Part shown: positions 11,701 to 24,869 of the stretch, piece by piece | Layout of the letters: the number at the start of each line of letters is the position of its first letter | Numbering within the stretch: position 1 is the stretch's first letter | DNA from: Mortierella hygrophila | Taxonomy: Eukaryota; Mortierellomycota; Mortierellomycetes; Mortierellales; Mortierellaceae | Assembly (NCBI GenBank): GCA_015680625.1 | Contig: JAAAXW010000101.1 | Location: 62,001 to 126,000 of the forward strand | Direction of reading: 5' to 3' | DNA length: 64,000 nt | Position numbers and translations under genes: made by a program | Notes under the pieces: model-generated | Seen by the model: only the letters and a program-made list of their open reading frames with translations | Told to the model about the DNA's origin: nothing | Database searches by the model: none

Positions 11701-14700
11701 GCTTGCATTTGCAGTCCTTGATGTCGGGAAAGACCAAAGGCAAGGGCGAAGAATAGGTGTCGCTCAAGCTCTCGTCGCGAGTGAATACCGCGCTCTCGCC
11801 GGTCGAGTTTCTCTCAACTTCCTCTGGCGTCAGCAAGTGTTCCTTGCCTTAAAGTGAAGATACGAGGAGTGTGATGTTAGTTTAAGATAGGAAGTGAAAT
11901 CATATTCATTCCTAGAAATTAATGGTGAGATGCGACAACTTACTCTTCATGGCCGTCAAAAGTCGGTCCTGGTCGATGAAGGGAATCTTGACGATGGCCT
12001 CCCAGTCCTGCTTCTTGCCGTTCATATCCAGGTCAAAGTTGTCTGGGTAAAAGTCCTTGATGGGCGATGCCTCCTTGGTGATTAGGTCCTAATAAATACA
12101 ACATGTTGCCGTAGTTAGAACATGTCGTGTCGCAACTCCGTCAATTCATTGGTCAAGAGAAAAAACCACTGCAGTTGCATGAGCCAAAAGCCACACTTAC
12201 CCAGTATGCCTGAGGGATGTGTTGCTTACTGGCCTCAGGCAAGACACCCATGAGTTGCTCGTAAGGCTTGAATGGTGTTCCAAGCTCGAATGGGAACTTG
12301 AACAAGTCCAAATGAACCAAATCTACACGAAGTACAATGTTGGGCTAATGAGTTAGGTTGGAGGTCAAAGGATATCGAAAACCATAGAGGCAGAAAAATA
12401 TGAATCTTACCGGAGATCTTAGGAGCATAATGGTATGGGTAGAACCATGCCCATGAGGAAACTCCTCGGTAATAGTAGTAGAGAACCCATTGCAATCCCT
12501 CGACATACTTGAAGACCATCTTGCGAATATCAGCTTCATGCTCGAGCTCAGGTTTTTCCTGCAAGTACAAAAGAAAAAGTATGGTTGTAGCGTGAATATC
12601 AGTTCACAATTTCAATAGCCATAAACAATGGATCAAAAAACGAAAGAGATGGAAAATACATACCAGATAGTAGTCTTTCTTCCATTGCAGTAACCTGTCT
12701 TCATAGACATTCTTGGCCTTCTCATTACGAAGTTTCTCGTTCTCGATCACATCCTCGACGACCTCAGCCTGGTCGTACTTGCGCATGACGCGTGCGCGTG
12801 CCTCCTGAGATTCTACATCCTCGTCATCCTCTTCTTCGTCAAACTCGATGTAAAGGTTCATCACACCCTCGGGTGAAGTCTCTGTACCGTATCGGATCTC
12901 AATCGCTGCCGCGATTCTCTTGACAAAGCTGCGCTCGCTCGAATTCAGCGTTGATGGGAAATGAAGGACATCCTTGCGTTCCAGCACGAATTCTTTCATC
13001 TGGTCATACAAATCCTTTTGCCTCCTTGTCATCACTATTTCATCGACGTTAATAAATGGAAAAAAAGACAAGTTAGCTACCATGATAATATGCCGATATT
13101 CCTAGCTCGTAACAAAATCGTTTTCGCCAAACAGTTGTGAGGAACTAACCGAGCTCATTAGCGTTCTCGATGGGTTTACCCATACGCATTCCTTGTCGAT
13201 GCTTGCCATTGTTCTTCTGTCCAGAGTTGGGCACAATCAACAGCTCGGCCATCTTGCCACCAATATACTTGAGATCATCGCACTCTGCCTCAAAGGCCTC
13301 GCTCTCGACCACCTCGGCCAGTTCGTGGAACATGGCCTCGACACGGTGGAAATTCAGCTCTCCTGAATCCTGGAAGTATCCGCCCAATTGTGGCAGCAGC
13401 TTCTTGTAAATATTGAAAAGAAGACTCAGTGCACCTTCGGCAATGTGAAGGTTGGGGAGATGTGGCAAGAAATCGTTTCCGATAAAGAGACACATCAGCA
13501 CAAAGTCGTCGATGATGCGCTCGAGGTCGTAGGGGAAGGGCAATATTTCCTGAAGGGTGTTGAACTCCATGTCGAGGTACTCCCGCAGCAGCGAGAGGTG
13601 CATCAAGAAAAAGTTTTGTGTATCGATAGACCTAATCGTGAGCACGGTTGTGTTGTTTTTCCAGGGTTAGATGAAATGAAATTTTTCTTTGGGTTAGGCA
13701 CGCAAATTTCCCCTCGGCCGCAGTCAAAATCGACGCTCATTCTTTCGATGACTCTAAACACACAAAAAACGAGGGCCACAGCGCAACCTTGAAGGTTGTC
13801 CTCCGGAGGCTGAGCTGGCTGGGGCAGTGTGAAGATGAACATACCCTTTCTTTTTGTTGGTCCTTCCGAAGGTAACCTCCTCACGCAAAAGCGCAAAGTG
13901 AGGCTCATGACTCAGCAGGCCGAGCATGATCAGATCGGCATCGAGACCGTACAGACAATGTCGAGTGTTGGGGTTGTATCCTTCCTGAGCCTTTGATAGA
14001 CGGATGTATTCCATGATCTTGTGTTCCCCCTCTCCGGGAACCTCGTGTCCTGAAAGCACCACCTTGACACCACGCCAGTTGGCGTCCTCGGTCACCTTCT
14101 TGGAGATAAAGTATTCCAACTGCGCCGAGAGTCTCTTCATAAATGGTGTTCCTATGTGTTTTCAGTGTCAAATTGAGAGACAGAACGATAAGGTCAGTTT
14201 TCCCTTTACGCTGGATCGATTGCTTCCTTTTCAAAGGTACAACTGCAAGGGAAAAAGATGTTACCTGGGGTGATACAGTTACGATCGAACTGCTCCTCTT
14301 CTGGAAGCTCTTCTCCCTTGGCGATCGCCTTGCGCTTGGCATCCTCAGCATCCTTGGCTGTGCGGAATCGACGGGAACGCTGTTGGTTCATTTTGGCACG
14401 AGGGGCCACACCTACAAAATATGATGCATGTCATGTCAGCGGGGATACACACAACGTTCTTCCTTTTTCACAAACAAGCTCTCCCCTCAATGTCTCATAT
14501 CCTATGCGCCATCTTTCCTCTCCTTCTTGCAACCAACAAAAAGACACATCAAGAACCAATAAAATAAACTCCTTCCTAACATACCGTCGATGGCCATGAA
14601 GAAGACCTTTTGTGGTTTGATCTTCAGGAACAAGTGATCGATATAGTTGAAGATGGCGAGGAAGATCTTGTCCTCGGATAGACGGAAGTGGGCATCGGTG

Positions 14701-15255
14701 TCGTTTGGTAGTGAGCAGTTGTGGACAATTCCGTTCATGTCCAGGTACAGGTTGTCTATTGTTATTGTTGGTTTTGTTTATGGCAACAAAAAGGAGGAAG
14801 TGTGATAAGTAAAAAATTGTGTCGGTCCACCCCTCCAAGGGTAAGGATCATGTTGCTTTTTTCATGCAAATATTTCAGTCATAAAACAGTTTGCCTAGTC
14901 GTTTTTTTTGTGGTTTCTGGGGAATGGGTCAATTACCAAACTCGGGGATGGCATTCTCAGTGATCAACTGCGAGCACAGAGGGTATCTCTCACTATTTTG
15001 CGTTTTTATGAATGCAAACAATCAAGCAGGTAACAGATGGTTGACGAAAACAAAGCGAAAGAGGTGTTCAAACAAAGGGAAGAAAAAAAAAGAGGACTTT
15101 GTTAGTGAGCCTGTTCTATTGGCAACTTCTACATGCTCATGCATCAAGTAGTTCGTTCACACAACACACACACAAACAAATACAAGAAACGTTCTTCATC
15201 GCTTTCTCCTTTCAGGCAATTACCCCATCCATCGGAAGAATTTTGGCACTCCCAT
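8766..15255 (-). CDS. XRN1: 5'-3' exoribonuclease XRN1
   Basis: Thirteen exons with balanced phases, 1616 residues: 15224-15255, 14937-14992, 14585-14755, 14265-14411, 13845-14151, 13150-13631, 12664-13034, 12411-12558, 12201-12322, 11944-12088, 10955-11847, 10363-10845 and 8766-10259. The start MGVPKFFRWMGERYP is the XRN1 signature; nuclear XRN2/RAT1 usually begins MGVPAFFRWL. Catalytic acidic motifs are visible: YLDMNG, the AIDGVAPRAKMNQQR block, GEGEHKIMEY, LYGLDADLIMLGL and IGNDFLPHLP. An SH3-like segment lies around residues 1160-1230. The enzyme degrades decapped mRNA in the cytoplasm. The last ~370 residues are disordered: Pro/Gln-rich, an RGG-like patch (RRGRGRGGNRGG) and an alanine tract. 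Most introns end in TAG; the one before exon 11 ends in AAG. Confidence 0.97.
8811..8945. repeat. GCA-type trinucleotide repeat coding polyalanine in XRN1
   Basis: Imperfect GCAGCAGCAGAA units on the + strand, coding alanine runs broken by serine near the XRN1 C-terminus on the - strand. It is probably length-variable between strains (inference). Confidence 0.85.
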
Positions 15256-15957
15256 CGTATTTCAATTAGACGTATAGAGTCTGAAGGGGTTGTTGTAGTG
15301 GTGTAAGGGGTTGCTATTTGCGTGCGTGGTTTGTGTTGTTGTTGTAAAGGGGTGCAAGTGTAGTTCGCACAAGCAAAGTAAAAGAAGAATAAAGAAGCGT
15401 TCTTATGTTTTCTTGTTATCGCCAGGTGTGATAAAGAGTATAAAAGAGGTGAGAAGCGGTAACAATGAATAAGGTACTGCGGCGGGTGTGGATGAAGGGA
15501 AGGTGACGAAAAAAGGTAAAGAGAGTGAAAAGAGGCAGACGGGACGCAAGTGCTTTTGTTACTCACCCCTTTGATCGCCCTGTTGGCTGGGGGGCTGATG
15601 GACTGGGAACGTGTGTCAGACGCGTAGTGGCCCTTAATGGTATCCTCCTCACCCCCAATCAGTCCCTTTCTTCCCACTCTTCTCCCACACCCCAATTTCA
15701 CTCCAATTACAATCAAAACATTGAAACGACAGTGGTTGTCGAAGAAGAATAAAGGACAAACGGAGTGTCCTTGTTTCGCTTTTCTTTTGTAGCTTTTTTA
15801 TAATAATGGTGGAGTAGAGAAGAAGGGTCTAAAGAGGCGCTTATTTTTCGGATCAATGTGATAAGTGTATCCTTCATGTCGTTGCTGTTGCTATAGCTGT
15901 AGCTGTTGCAGGTTGTTGGTGATGAATCGTTACAATCGGGGAGTGGAGTTGGGTGAC
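15256..15957. promoter_or_regulatory. Intergenic region between ATP4 3' end and XRN1 start
   Basis: About 700 bases. The part next to XRN1 is GA-rich on the + strand, the usual pyrimidine-rich leader of a minus-strand gene. The left part, up to the ATP4 stop, should hold the ATP4 3' end. No gene seen. Confidence 0.5.
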
Positions 15958-17601
15958 TTAAGCCTTGGTGGAAGCAATCTTCTCGACCTGGCTGATAGAC
16001 TCCTCCAAGATCTGGGCCTGGAGCTTGGGGTCCAAGAGATCGGCCTTGATCTTCTCGATCATGTAAGCAGCCAACTTGGACTGCTCACGCTCACGGACAG
16101 AGGTCTCGTAACGGACCCACGAGTCCAAAACCGACTTGACCTCAGCAGTCATGGCAGTCTTCTGCTTCAACTCAAAGGCCTCGGCCTCGAGCTGGGCAGT
16201 CTCCTTGGAGAGAGCATAGAGAGCCTGGGTGACCTCGACAACATCCTTCATCTGGCCAACCTGGTCAATACGCTCGGCGACGGCAACCTTGTGGTCAGCG
16301 CGGGCCTTCTCGAGGACCGAGCGGATCTTGTTGATGTGGCCATCGGCCCACTCGTTGAAGGGAGCACGGGCGCTCTTGACGATACCACCGAAAGTGGCGG
16401 CGAAGGCCAAGAGGACAAGGGTCTCCTCGTTGAAGATGTAGAGCTCCTGGGAGATCAAGTAGGTCGACAAACCGGCAAAGGCAGTGACAACTCCGGTCTT
16501 GGAGATCAACGAGTTACCGGGGAGGGCATCAAGGATGCTCTGGGCCTTGCTGTCGGGCGAAACGCTCTTCTCTATATATTTTTCCACGCGCGAATACGAC
16601 ACAAGCGAGTTAGCAGTTGAACGTCTTTGTCCGTGCTAGTGTTTGTCTCTTCTTCCCTTTTGAAAACCAACGACTCGTTCTCTCATGGTCTATTCGTGCG
16701 CATGTCTTTCTGTGAATATCCTCCACTTGACAAACAATCGATTGTTCCTGTTCTTCCTTCGCTTCTTCATGACAACATCGGCTGAGGCGAGAAAAAAACC
16801 CCCAATTGATCGCGAGTAGATATCTACTCCACTCCTTCAACATCCAGTCTCGATCCTGCTTGTCGAACAAAACGAATAAAAAATACATACCATCAGAGGT
16901 AGCGGTGGCCATGTGGCGGATGCTATTATATATTATTATCAAAAAAGACAGTTAGTATCAAACAAACAACAAAACGACGAGAAGCAGCGCGTCATCCCGG
17001 TGCAATTGAAAAACCACCAAGAAAGTGAACGTAAAAAGTCACAGAAAAAAAGAAAGACCATAGAACATACGCAACAGAGGCGGTGGAGCGCTGGGCAGCG
17101 AGCATGGGGCGCACGGCGGCGACTATTATCGTGAGCCAAAAGTACGCATATCAAGGGAGGAATCGGGTCAATATTTTCGTTGCGCATAAGAGCGAAATCG
17201 ATAGTCAACAGGTCTTCTTTGTCCCCCTTGTAAACGTTTCTGTTGGGTAGTACGTTATGTCGCGTGTTGAGTGTGTTTCCGCAGGGAGTCCTGTGTTTGC
17301 TCTACACAGTCCGATGACTCTTGTTGCGATTGAGCCAGGATTGCAGTCTCCACGATGATCCCGATGTCTGCTACTATTCGATGGATCCAGTCGTCAGAAA
17401 TAAAGTGACTTAATCCCCTGAACGAGTGCTTTTAGATGACTATTATTTTTCTTGCCGTTGGCTGTGTCGTGTGTGTCGGGTGCGAGAGTGTTGGATCGGC
17501 AACGATTATAAAAGGAGTAAGAGGCAAGTGGGCTGAGTGTATGTGTACGTGCAAAGGGCGTTCTTACCCGATGCGCTCTTGGTCAAAAGTCTAAGGGCCA
17601 T
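15958..17601 (-). CDS. ATP4: Mitochondrial F1Fo-ATP synthase subunit 4 (subunit b)
   Basis: Four exons (17568-17601, 17071-17122, 16891-16922, 15958-16571), 243 residues. The N-terminus MALRLLTKSASVAAVRPML is basic and free of acidic residues, a typical mitochondrial presequence. The mature part begins near SPDSKAQSILDALPGNSL, followed by membrane segments (VVTAFAGLSTYLIS and LVLLAFAATFGGIV) and a long helical stalk ending EESISQVEKIASTKA, as in fungal Atp4. It forms the peripheral stalk that holds F1 still against the rotor. The first three exons are tiny and carry the presequence. The tandem CTGT run just upstream of the start is probably incidental. Confidence 0.95.
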
Positions 17602-17912
17602 GGTTGGTTATTGTCGTTTGGATGATGAATGAGAAAAGAGAAAAAACAAGTGGGCCTGCGTTCCGCATGTCTTGTTTGTCTGTCTGTCTGTCTGTCAGTC
17701 CTGACTCCTGAGTAGAGAACGAATCGTCCCAGCGGGCAGTGGAATTCTGGCAGGCCCTTAAGTTAATCAATGACATTCACACCTTGGCCTACTGTAGACA
17801 GTGTAGACACACGCACAGACTCGAAGATCACTTCTCGTACCTGAACTGCATAACTGCTTATATCATATCGGATCAACCACTTCTATTATGTTGCGTCTAT
17901 GGTCGTTCTCCT
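17602..17912. other. Gap between MIT-protein 3' end and ATP4 start
   Basis: About 310 bases holding the ATP4 leader and promoter and the 3' end of the MIT-domain gene, with a short CTGT run at 17677-17696. Nothing else seen. Confidence 0.5.
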
Positions 17913-20900
17913 TCAAGCAGCAGCCGCCTCAACGTGTCCACCACCCTCTGCATCATCTTCCTTCTCCTCATCTTCACCATCACCCTCCTCCAACTCAGCA
18001 AGTCGCTGCTGCAAAACCTTCACGTTCTTCATCCCCTCCAACGCCGCAAACTTGCTCCCACTCCTCGCCTTGGCAACCGTATCCGTCTTCAGCCGCTGGA
18101 TATAAAACTTCAAATGCTCTACATCCGTCGTCTCAAGCATCTGCTCCATCGTAGCATCCGCACCCAGCCGCGAATCGCGGACCGACAGCAACGATTTCTT
18201 ACAACCCTTGCCCTTGCCCTTCTTCACTCCACTCTCCGTCTCACTCTCATCACCTTCATCATCATCATCACCATCAGTGTCAGAAGCATCGTCATCCTCT
18301 GCAGCCTCTTCAGTCGACGCCGCCAACGTGTTCTTGGAGGAACCACCAGCAGACTTGTTGCCGACCTTGTACTTGGAGAACATATCGGACGCACTATCAC
18401 TCCGGCTGGTGACCTTGCGCAAGTGAAGCCGACGACGCTCCTCACCCGCATCCTCGCCCTCGCCTTCCTCTTCGACTGGATAGATCGTCGTCACTTTGGT
18501 AGAGGCCGGTGTGACTGGAGCCTTGACCTGCTGTTGCTGCTCCTCCTCAACCTTGGTTGCCTTCTTGTCAGACGTATTCACGACCAGTGGCGTTACGGCA
18601 ACAGTCTTGGCCTCAGACTTTGGCACGACCTTGACTTCCGGCTCCTCCTCGCTCTCCTCATCTTCATCTTCATCATCGTCATCCTCATCGTCATCCAACA
18701 GCTCATCATCATCCTCCTCACTCGACGCCAGCTCCAACATAATCTCCTGCCAGCGAGCCTCAAGAGCCTGAGCACGCTTCAATGCGATCGCAGCCGACCT
18801 CTTGTCGCCCTTGTTCATCCTGGTCGTCGCATACGTCTTGGCCTGCTGGACATACAACCACAGCTCCTCGGGATTCTGGATCTTGAGGATCTGCGCCAAT
18901 GGTGTCGAAATCGGGAGCAGCTTGGCTTTTGTGCCCTTGGCCTTGGCCTTGACGACCTGGGGCGGCATAGGTGCCACAACGTCAAGCTCGTCCTCCTCTT
19001 CTCCAGTCTCGTCCCTCTCGACATTGGTGGACTTGGCCGTGACAGGGACGACTGAAGCAACAACAATCTCAGAGCTCTCTACGGGTGTGAGCTCCTGGGT
19101 GCTGAGGGTGGACGAAGTCATCGATCCCACCTGCGGCAAAGGCAAGGACAGGCTCGCTCCGCCACGGTTGGGACCATCCGTCTCCAAAAGCGCATTCAAC
19201 GCCTCCTGGCGCTCGCGGTTTTCCCGCTCCTCAGCGGCTGCCATGACTGCCAGGACATCTGCCGTCGTGACGCGTTGGTGTTGATCAAGCTGACTTTGCA
19301 AGGTTCCTGGGTCAGTGGGCGTGGAAGGAGACAAAGGTGGCGCGTCCTGGTAGTTCTGCAGGAGCGAAGACAAGTACTTTTCCTGATCCTGCTCCGAGAC
19401 GGAAAACGAGTCCGAGACGCCGCTGTACACCGAGGTAGTCTCCTTGCGCTTGGGGTTCCACCACTTCCGCTTGGCCTGTTGGATGGACATCAGCTCTGCC
19501 CCAAAGACGGCGCTCGACCGGGTCGAGTACATGGATGTCCGGGTCGACTCATCGCTGACACTCATGGGACGGTGCTCGCTCATACCGCTGCTGCCGAAAA
19601 TACTGGAACGGTTTGCCTTGAGAGAACCCATAGGTGAGGTAGGCGTCACCGGGGAAGTAAGGGCCGAAGCAGCAGCGGCGGCGGCGGCAGCGGCTTCCTC
19701 CTTAGCGGCCTTCCTGGCAGCCTTCTTCGACTTCTTGCTCTTGTCCTTCTTCTCACCCTTGTCGGCAAGCACCTTTTCGAACGACTCGAGTTGGTTGACC
19801 CAAGAATCCCAGTTCTCAAGAGCTGCGGCCTCATCAGTACCTTCAGCGGTGTAGTCGATAATTTCTTCCACAGGCTACCAAATATTCAGGGGCGAATTAA
19901 TTCACGATTCTACCTCGCGCAATAGACAAATATTACAGGTGCTAAAAAATTAGGGACTTACCAGGACGAATCCAATGATATCTCGGTTCTCGCGGACAGG
20001 AACACGCTCCATCAAAGGCCCTTCAACCTCTTCCTGGTACTCATAAGGCACGTATTCGTCGCTCTCCGTCCTCTTGCCTCCATACTTGGAAAAGGCCCCA
20101 GAGGCTGCAGCATCAATTGCCTTGCGATCGTTGCTCTGGATAGAGCTCTTCCTCGTCTTGTCACTGTGAATAGACTTGGAATCGTCGTTGGCACCAAATG
20201 TAGGCGAGAGGGGCGAGCCGTCCTCCAACGAGAGCTTGCTATTGCTTTTCTTACTCTTGAACAAGTTGAAAGGTCGAGATTTGGCCTTTTTGGTTGAATC
20301 AGGACTCAACAGTGAACCATCATCCTGGCTGTGGATGCTACCGGCAGTTCCATGCTGCTGCTCCTGTTGTTGAAAGGTTGCACCTAGGTCCAGACCCAGA
20401 TTAGAGGGGAGCTGTACAGGCTCAGAGATGAGCTCCTCGACTTGAGGGAGTGGCTTCTTGGAGGCTGGAGCGTAGGCAGTCTTGGGCTCGTACATTGTCC
20501 TGGGGGCATAAGTAATAGGCATCATGGCTATAGGAGTCGAGGGAGCCTGAGTCAACACTGGTCCTGGAGGGTATAACTCGTCGGAAGTCGACTCCATAGG
20601 AGCCGCGGTGGTATTAGCCGTGATGCTGGACATATGATACTGCTGGTGTTGGGGCTGAGATTCCTCGGTAAAGTAGCGTTGCTGCTGTTGTTGCTGTTGT
20701 TGATGCTGAGTTTCTCCCACAAGGCCGACATCGAGACTTGCGCTGCGCTCGAAACTGAACTGACGGATATCGTACTCCAGAGAGGCCTTGCGAGGTGGTG
20801 GCAGCGTACTCGTCCGCAGCTCTGACATATGAGGTTGTAATGGTAGCTGTACAGGGACGGCTATCGACTCGACAACGGCTTCACCCTTCTTGTCCTTGTT

Positions 20901-23378
20901 CTTGTTCTTGCTCTTGTCTTTCTTACGATACGATGATCCACCTCCTCCAAACAATGCCTCGTCCATACGCTTGGCGACATCCTCATACTTCTCTGCTGAT
21001 GGGTCCTTTTTCTTGTTCTTCTTCCCAAACCATTTGTTCTTGGTGCTGGATTTCTCCTCTGCTTCAGCCTCTGCTTCGACAGGAACTTGTTGCAGACTGG
21101 GATCTTGGCTGTATTGCGAATGCTGATGCTGCATCAGTACGTTTGGGTCGAAGGGCGCTCCTTGCTGCTGAGAATACTGGTCTTGTTGCTGTTGCTGCTG
21201 GTATCGGCCGTCGTACTGGTTCTGCTGTTTGTTGTCATAGTCGTAGCCGTCATCATAGGCAGCCGTAAACATCTGTTCGTCCGTCACGGCTCCGTCGCCA
21301 TGATAGTACACAACAGGCTCCTCTGAGTAGGTAGCCCCATTCCCTCCAATAGGACCGAATGAAGGCGTGAATGACTGCTCGTTGGAGTAAGAGGACGGCT
21401 GGTGGTTGAGGGTCGGTTTTCTCCTGCTATCTTTTAGAATTTCCTCCTTGGAAGGAGCCTTGCTCAGCGATGGTTGCCTTCCAGCATCCTGTATGATACG
21501 CATTTTGGGTGTTATAAAATGTTAGCGCAAAACTTTCGCGAGTAGTCATCATCCATATATTCAAATTGGAAGAAAGAGAAAGTGGGTTACCTTTCCCTCA
21601 TAGGCTTGGGCACGACCCCTGTTATCGGCAATGTAGTAAGGATCGACATCCTCCTCTTCATCCTCATCGTAATACCGCGTATGCTGCTCGTACTCATCCA
21701 TCGGGATAGGTCCATCGTCGTTACCAATGAACCAATCGGCATGCTGCTGCTGCGAATAAGCATCCGCATGATCACCAGGATCCACCAAGTTCTGACGCTG
21801 CTGCTGTGCACCCATGGGCAATGGTGGTGCTGGGATTTCGTAATCGTTGGGGGAACGGTAAGGTCCAGAACTCGTCTCGCCCGCGGAGAACGACTTTGAC
21901 TTCTTTTTCCCAAAAGGCTTCCAGCGCGAGGATTTAGCCGGTTGCTCGGTGGGTGGAGCCTCGATCCCTGGCGTGTTGTTGTTGTTGTTGGATGCGATGG
22001 GTGGTGTTGGTGAAGGAGTCTGGGTTTGGTTCATGAAAACTGGTGTGACCAATGTTGCAGGTGAGCCCGTTGCCTTTTGGGGCTCTGAATAGGGTGGAGA
22101 AATGTACCCTTCGTTGACATTGCTGCTGTAGTCGTTGTAAGTTGCATGATTGTAGCTGTTGTCCTGCATTGGTTGCTGCTGCTGTTGCTGTTGTTGTGCG
22201 TGGTCGTCCATCTGAGTTTTGGACTTTTTCTTTCCAAACAGCTTGAACCCACCACTCTCCTTTTCTTTTTCGCTGATTTGAGGATCAATTGGAGGCGGAG
22301 GAGGTTGATAGGTGTGCTGTTGCTGGAGTTGCTGCTGGTAAGGGTCCTGAACGGGGTGGTACTGCTCTGGGGATGGCTGGTAGGAAGGTTGGGGCAGGTA
22401 ATACTCCTGAGCTGGGTACTGCTGTTGCTGTTGCTGTTGCTGTTGGTGGTGATATTGGTGTTGATGATGGTCCTCCTGCTGCTGTTGTTGGTTGCCCATT
22501 GTCCGTTGCTGGTGGTTGTAACGGGTATCCCCCTCGGGCACATGTGGGGCCAGTGCGGGAGCAGATGCCTTTTTTGAGACGGCGTTTGCTTTTGCGGCGG
22601 TCTTGAGTTGCTGGACCCTGTCGAGGTAGATGGCTTGCTACAATGGAGTAAACCCGATCGGAATTGAATAGAAATCATGCGTGTGGAGAATTAAAAGGGA
22701 AATAAAATGTCATTGGTGTGAGTCGGTGCCTGAAAATAGTGTAAAGAAACCTGACACATCCACATCGACCATATACATCTTCATCTCTCTCTTTCTCCGC
22801 CGCGTAAAAGGTAGTATCAGATTCATATGTAAACGAAGAGCTCATTGATGGCCCATGTGTAAACAACTTCTTCCTGAACTTACGATGGTCAGCATAGACT
22901 GCTTCTTTTTCTCACTCCCGCACAAGGGGATCACACGTCCAAGATCATTAGCCGCCTGGGCATACAACTGAGTCGCCAAGACGGTCTCGCCCAACTCGTC
23001 CAGCTGGACAGCCTGCTGGGCCTTGACCAACGCTGCGTCAAAGATGTTTCTCCAATTGTACTCTGACCAATTCTCTTGCTGCTGGGGTTGTGGCTGTGGT
23101 TGTTGCTGCTGACTGTACAAGTCGGACCCGGAGGAAGAATGCTGAAGCTGTTGAGAATCACTGTCGTAGCTGTTGTAGTCTGGGCGGGGGGGAAGTTGGT
23201 TAGGGAGTTGGATTTGAATCTGCTGTGAACTGTAGGCTTGGACAGACTGGTTGGGGTGGTTCGAGGGCGGTGGTGGTGGCGGAGCGCCGGATGGGTTTGG
23301 GTGGTAGGCTGATGAGGATGAGGGTGCTGTGGCGGCGACGGTTGCCGACCTGCGGCTCCTGGTTGCTGCAGCTGACAT
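17913..23378 (-). CDS. Large MIT-domain protein, Gln-rich, with repeated helical modules
   Basis: Four exons, all phase 0 (22884-23378, 21591-22637, 19962-21488, 17913-19874), 1676 residues. After a Ser/Pro-rich start, residues ~125-180 read FDAALVKAQQAVQLDELG, then TQLYAQAANDLGRVI, and end across the first intron in AIYLDRVQQLK. This is the pattern of an MIT three-helix domain, which binds ESCRT-III tails or other partners in membrane trafficking. The middle ~850 residues are Gln/Pro/Tyr-rich, with basic lysine islands recurring after the pattern PFGKKKSKS / LFGKKKSKT / WFGKKNKKK / LFKSKKSNS. The last exon holds an acidic, Ala- and Ser-rich region and two similar helical modules (see findings). 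The specific function is unknown. Confidence 0.85.
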
Positions 23379-24869
23379 GAGAGTTGATTAGTATTTGTTG
23401 TAAGGTGTGGGTGAATGAGAAGAGGAGCAAAGTTGGCGAATTAGAGAAGGTGAGATGAGCTTATGAAAAGTAGAAAGAGGGGAAGAGAAGGAAGAGGGAG
23501 AGAGGGGACCACCTGAAAAAGAAGGTAAAGGGAAAAGGAGAAAAAAGGGAAGGAGTAGAATTGAAGCAGAGAAAGGTGGAGAAGAGAACAAAGGACCGTT
23601 GGGGCTTGGGGCAGAGCAAGGACGAACAAGCGAGCGAACCGGTGCTCACATCGTCCCTTCTCTCTTCTCTCTTCTCCCCTTTACGCTTTCTTCTCCATTC
23701 GCGCCTTGACTCAAAAACGAGCTAACGAACAGGAAAAGCGGAAAGTGCTCAGGGGTAATTGATAGGGAGAGAAGGCTGCCATAGAAGCAAGACGGGGCTA
23801 GTGAGTATCTATCCTCATAAAAAAAGTGGATGGGGAATGAACCATAGACCAAGGGAAGAAAAGCATCTTCCTGTTCTTCTCCTCTCCTCCTCTCCTCGAC
23901 TCGAATGTAGAGTACGATCTCTTTGTAAAGAAAAAAAAAAAGAAAGGAGTGGAGGAACCTTATTCATGCTTCGTGAAATAAAGAGTGAACTAGAAGAAGA
24001 GAGCTCTCCTTCCTTTCCCTTTTCTTGAGTGCCAATAATGCAATTATCATTGCACATGTTTTTCTTCATGGAGAGATAGATGTCTTGAACCCACCCTATA
24101 TACCACTACTCACATGGTACTCTCCAGAAGCAATGTGTCGATTCTGCACTACAAACAAATGCACTACACGAGAACATACTCTTCTCATGAATGAACAACA
24201 TCCACCTTGTCTTGGAATACCAAGGGCAAGCTGATTAAAGAAAGAGGAATAGCAGATGAAGGTGTACCCTCGCTCTGTTACTGTACTTGGCTTGGCCATT
24301 CTCAACATTTCAACAGAAAGCTGCTCTCATGCTATTCGTTTTTTCTCTCTCTTGTGCCCTTTATATTTATTTTTATTGTGCAACAGTCGATGCCTTGTGA
24401 AAGTGAACATGCGAACAATTCTTCATCCCAACGGCATTACTATTTTCTTTTACTATTGTTGTTGTTGTTATTTTGGTCATCATAATTAAGTATTATACAG
24501 TAACATTATTACTCCCCGTGCACACAGATGTGGAGTCTGGACCCTCCTATCAATAAACCAACCTGTTTTTTTTCGTGTCACATTCATAGAAGGAGGACCA
24601 ACGAAACCAACGAACGGTCAATGGCTGTTCATATGCAGCCATCATGTTTTTACTTTGAGGAGACAAAATCTACCTGAAAAAGCTCTTTCCATGGCTCGGA
24701 CCCCACACCCTGTCTTGGCGCCCATCTCTCCATTTCATTATCATCTTCAAGACATACTTTGCAAAAGTACACACTTTTTTTTTTTTTTTGAAATATCGTA
24801 TTTATTCAAGGTAGATAGTGAATCGTAAAGTGTTCATACAAAAAACGCTGGATCAGGAAAAATAATAAT
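23379..24869. other. Intergenic region, MIT-protein promoter and BAG gene 3' side
   Basis: About 1.5 kb. 23400-23640 is purine-rich on the + strand (leader of the minus-strand MIT gene). The rest up to the BAG-domain stop is AT-richer, with a T run at 24776-24789 next to the BAG 3' end. I see no gene. Confidence 0.5.

Noticed and set aside
16939..17208. Alternative ATP4 start inside exon 2 (MLAAQRST)
   Set aside because: The upstream exon at 17568-17601 joins in phase and gives a longer typical presequence.
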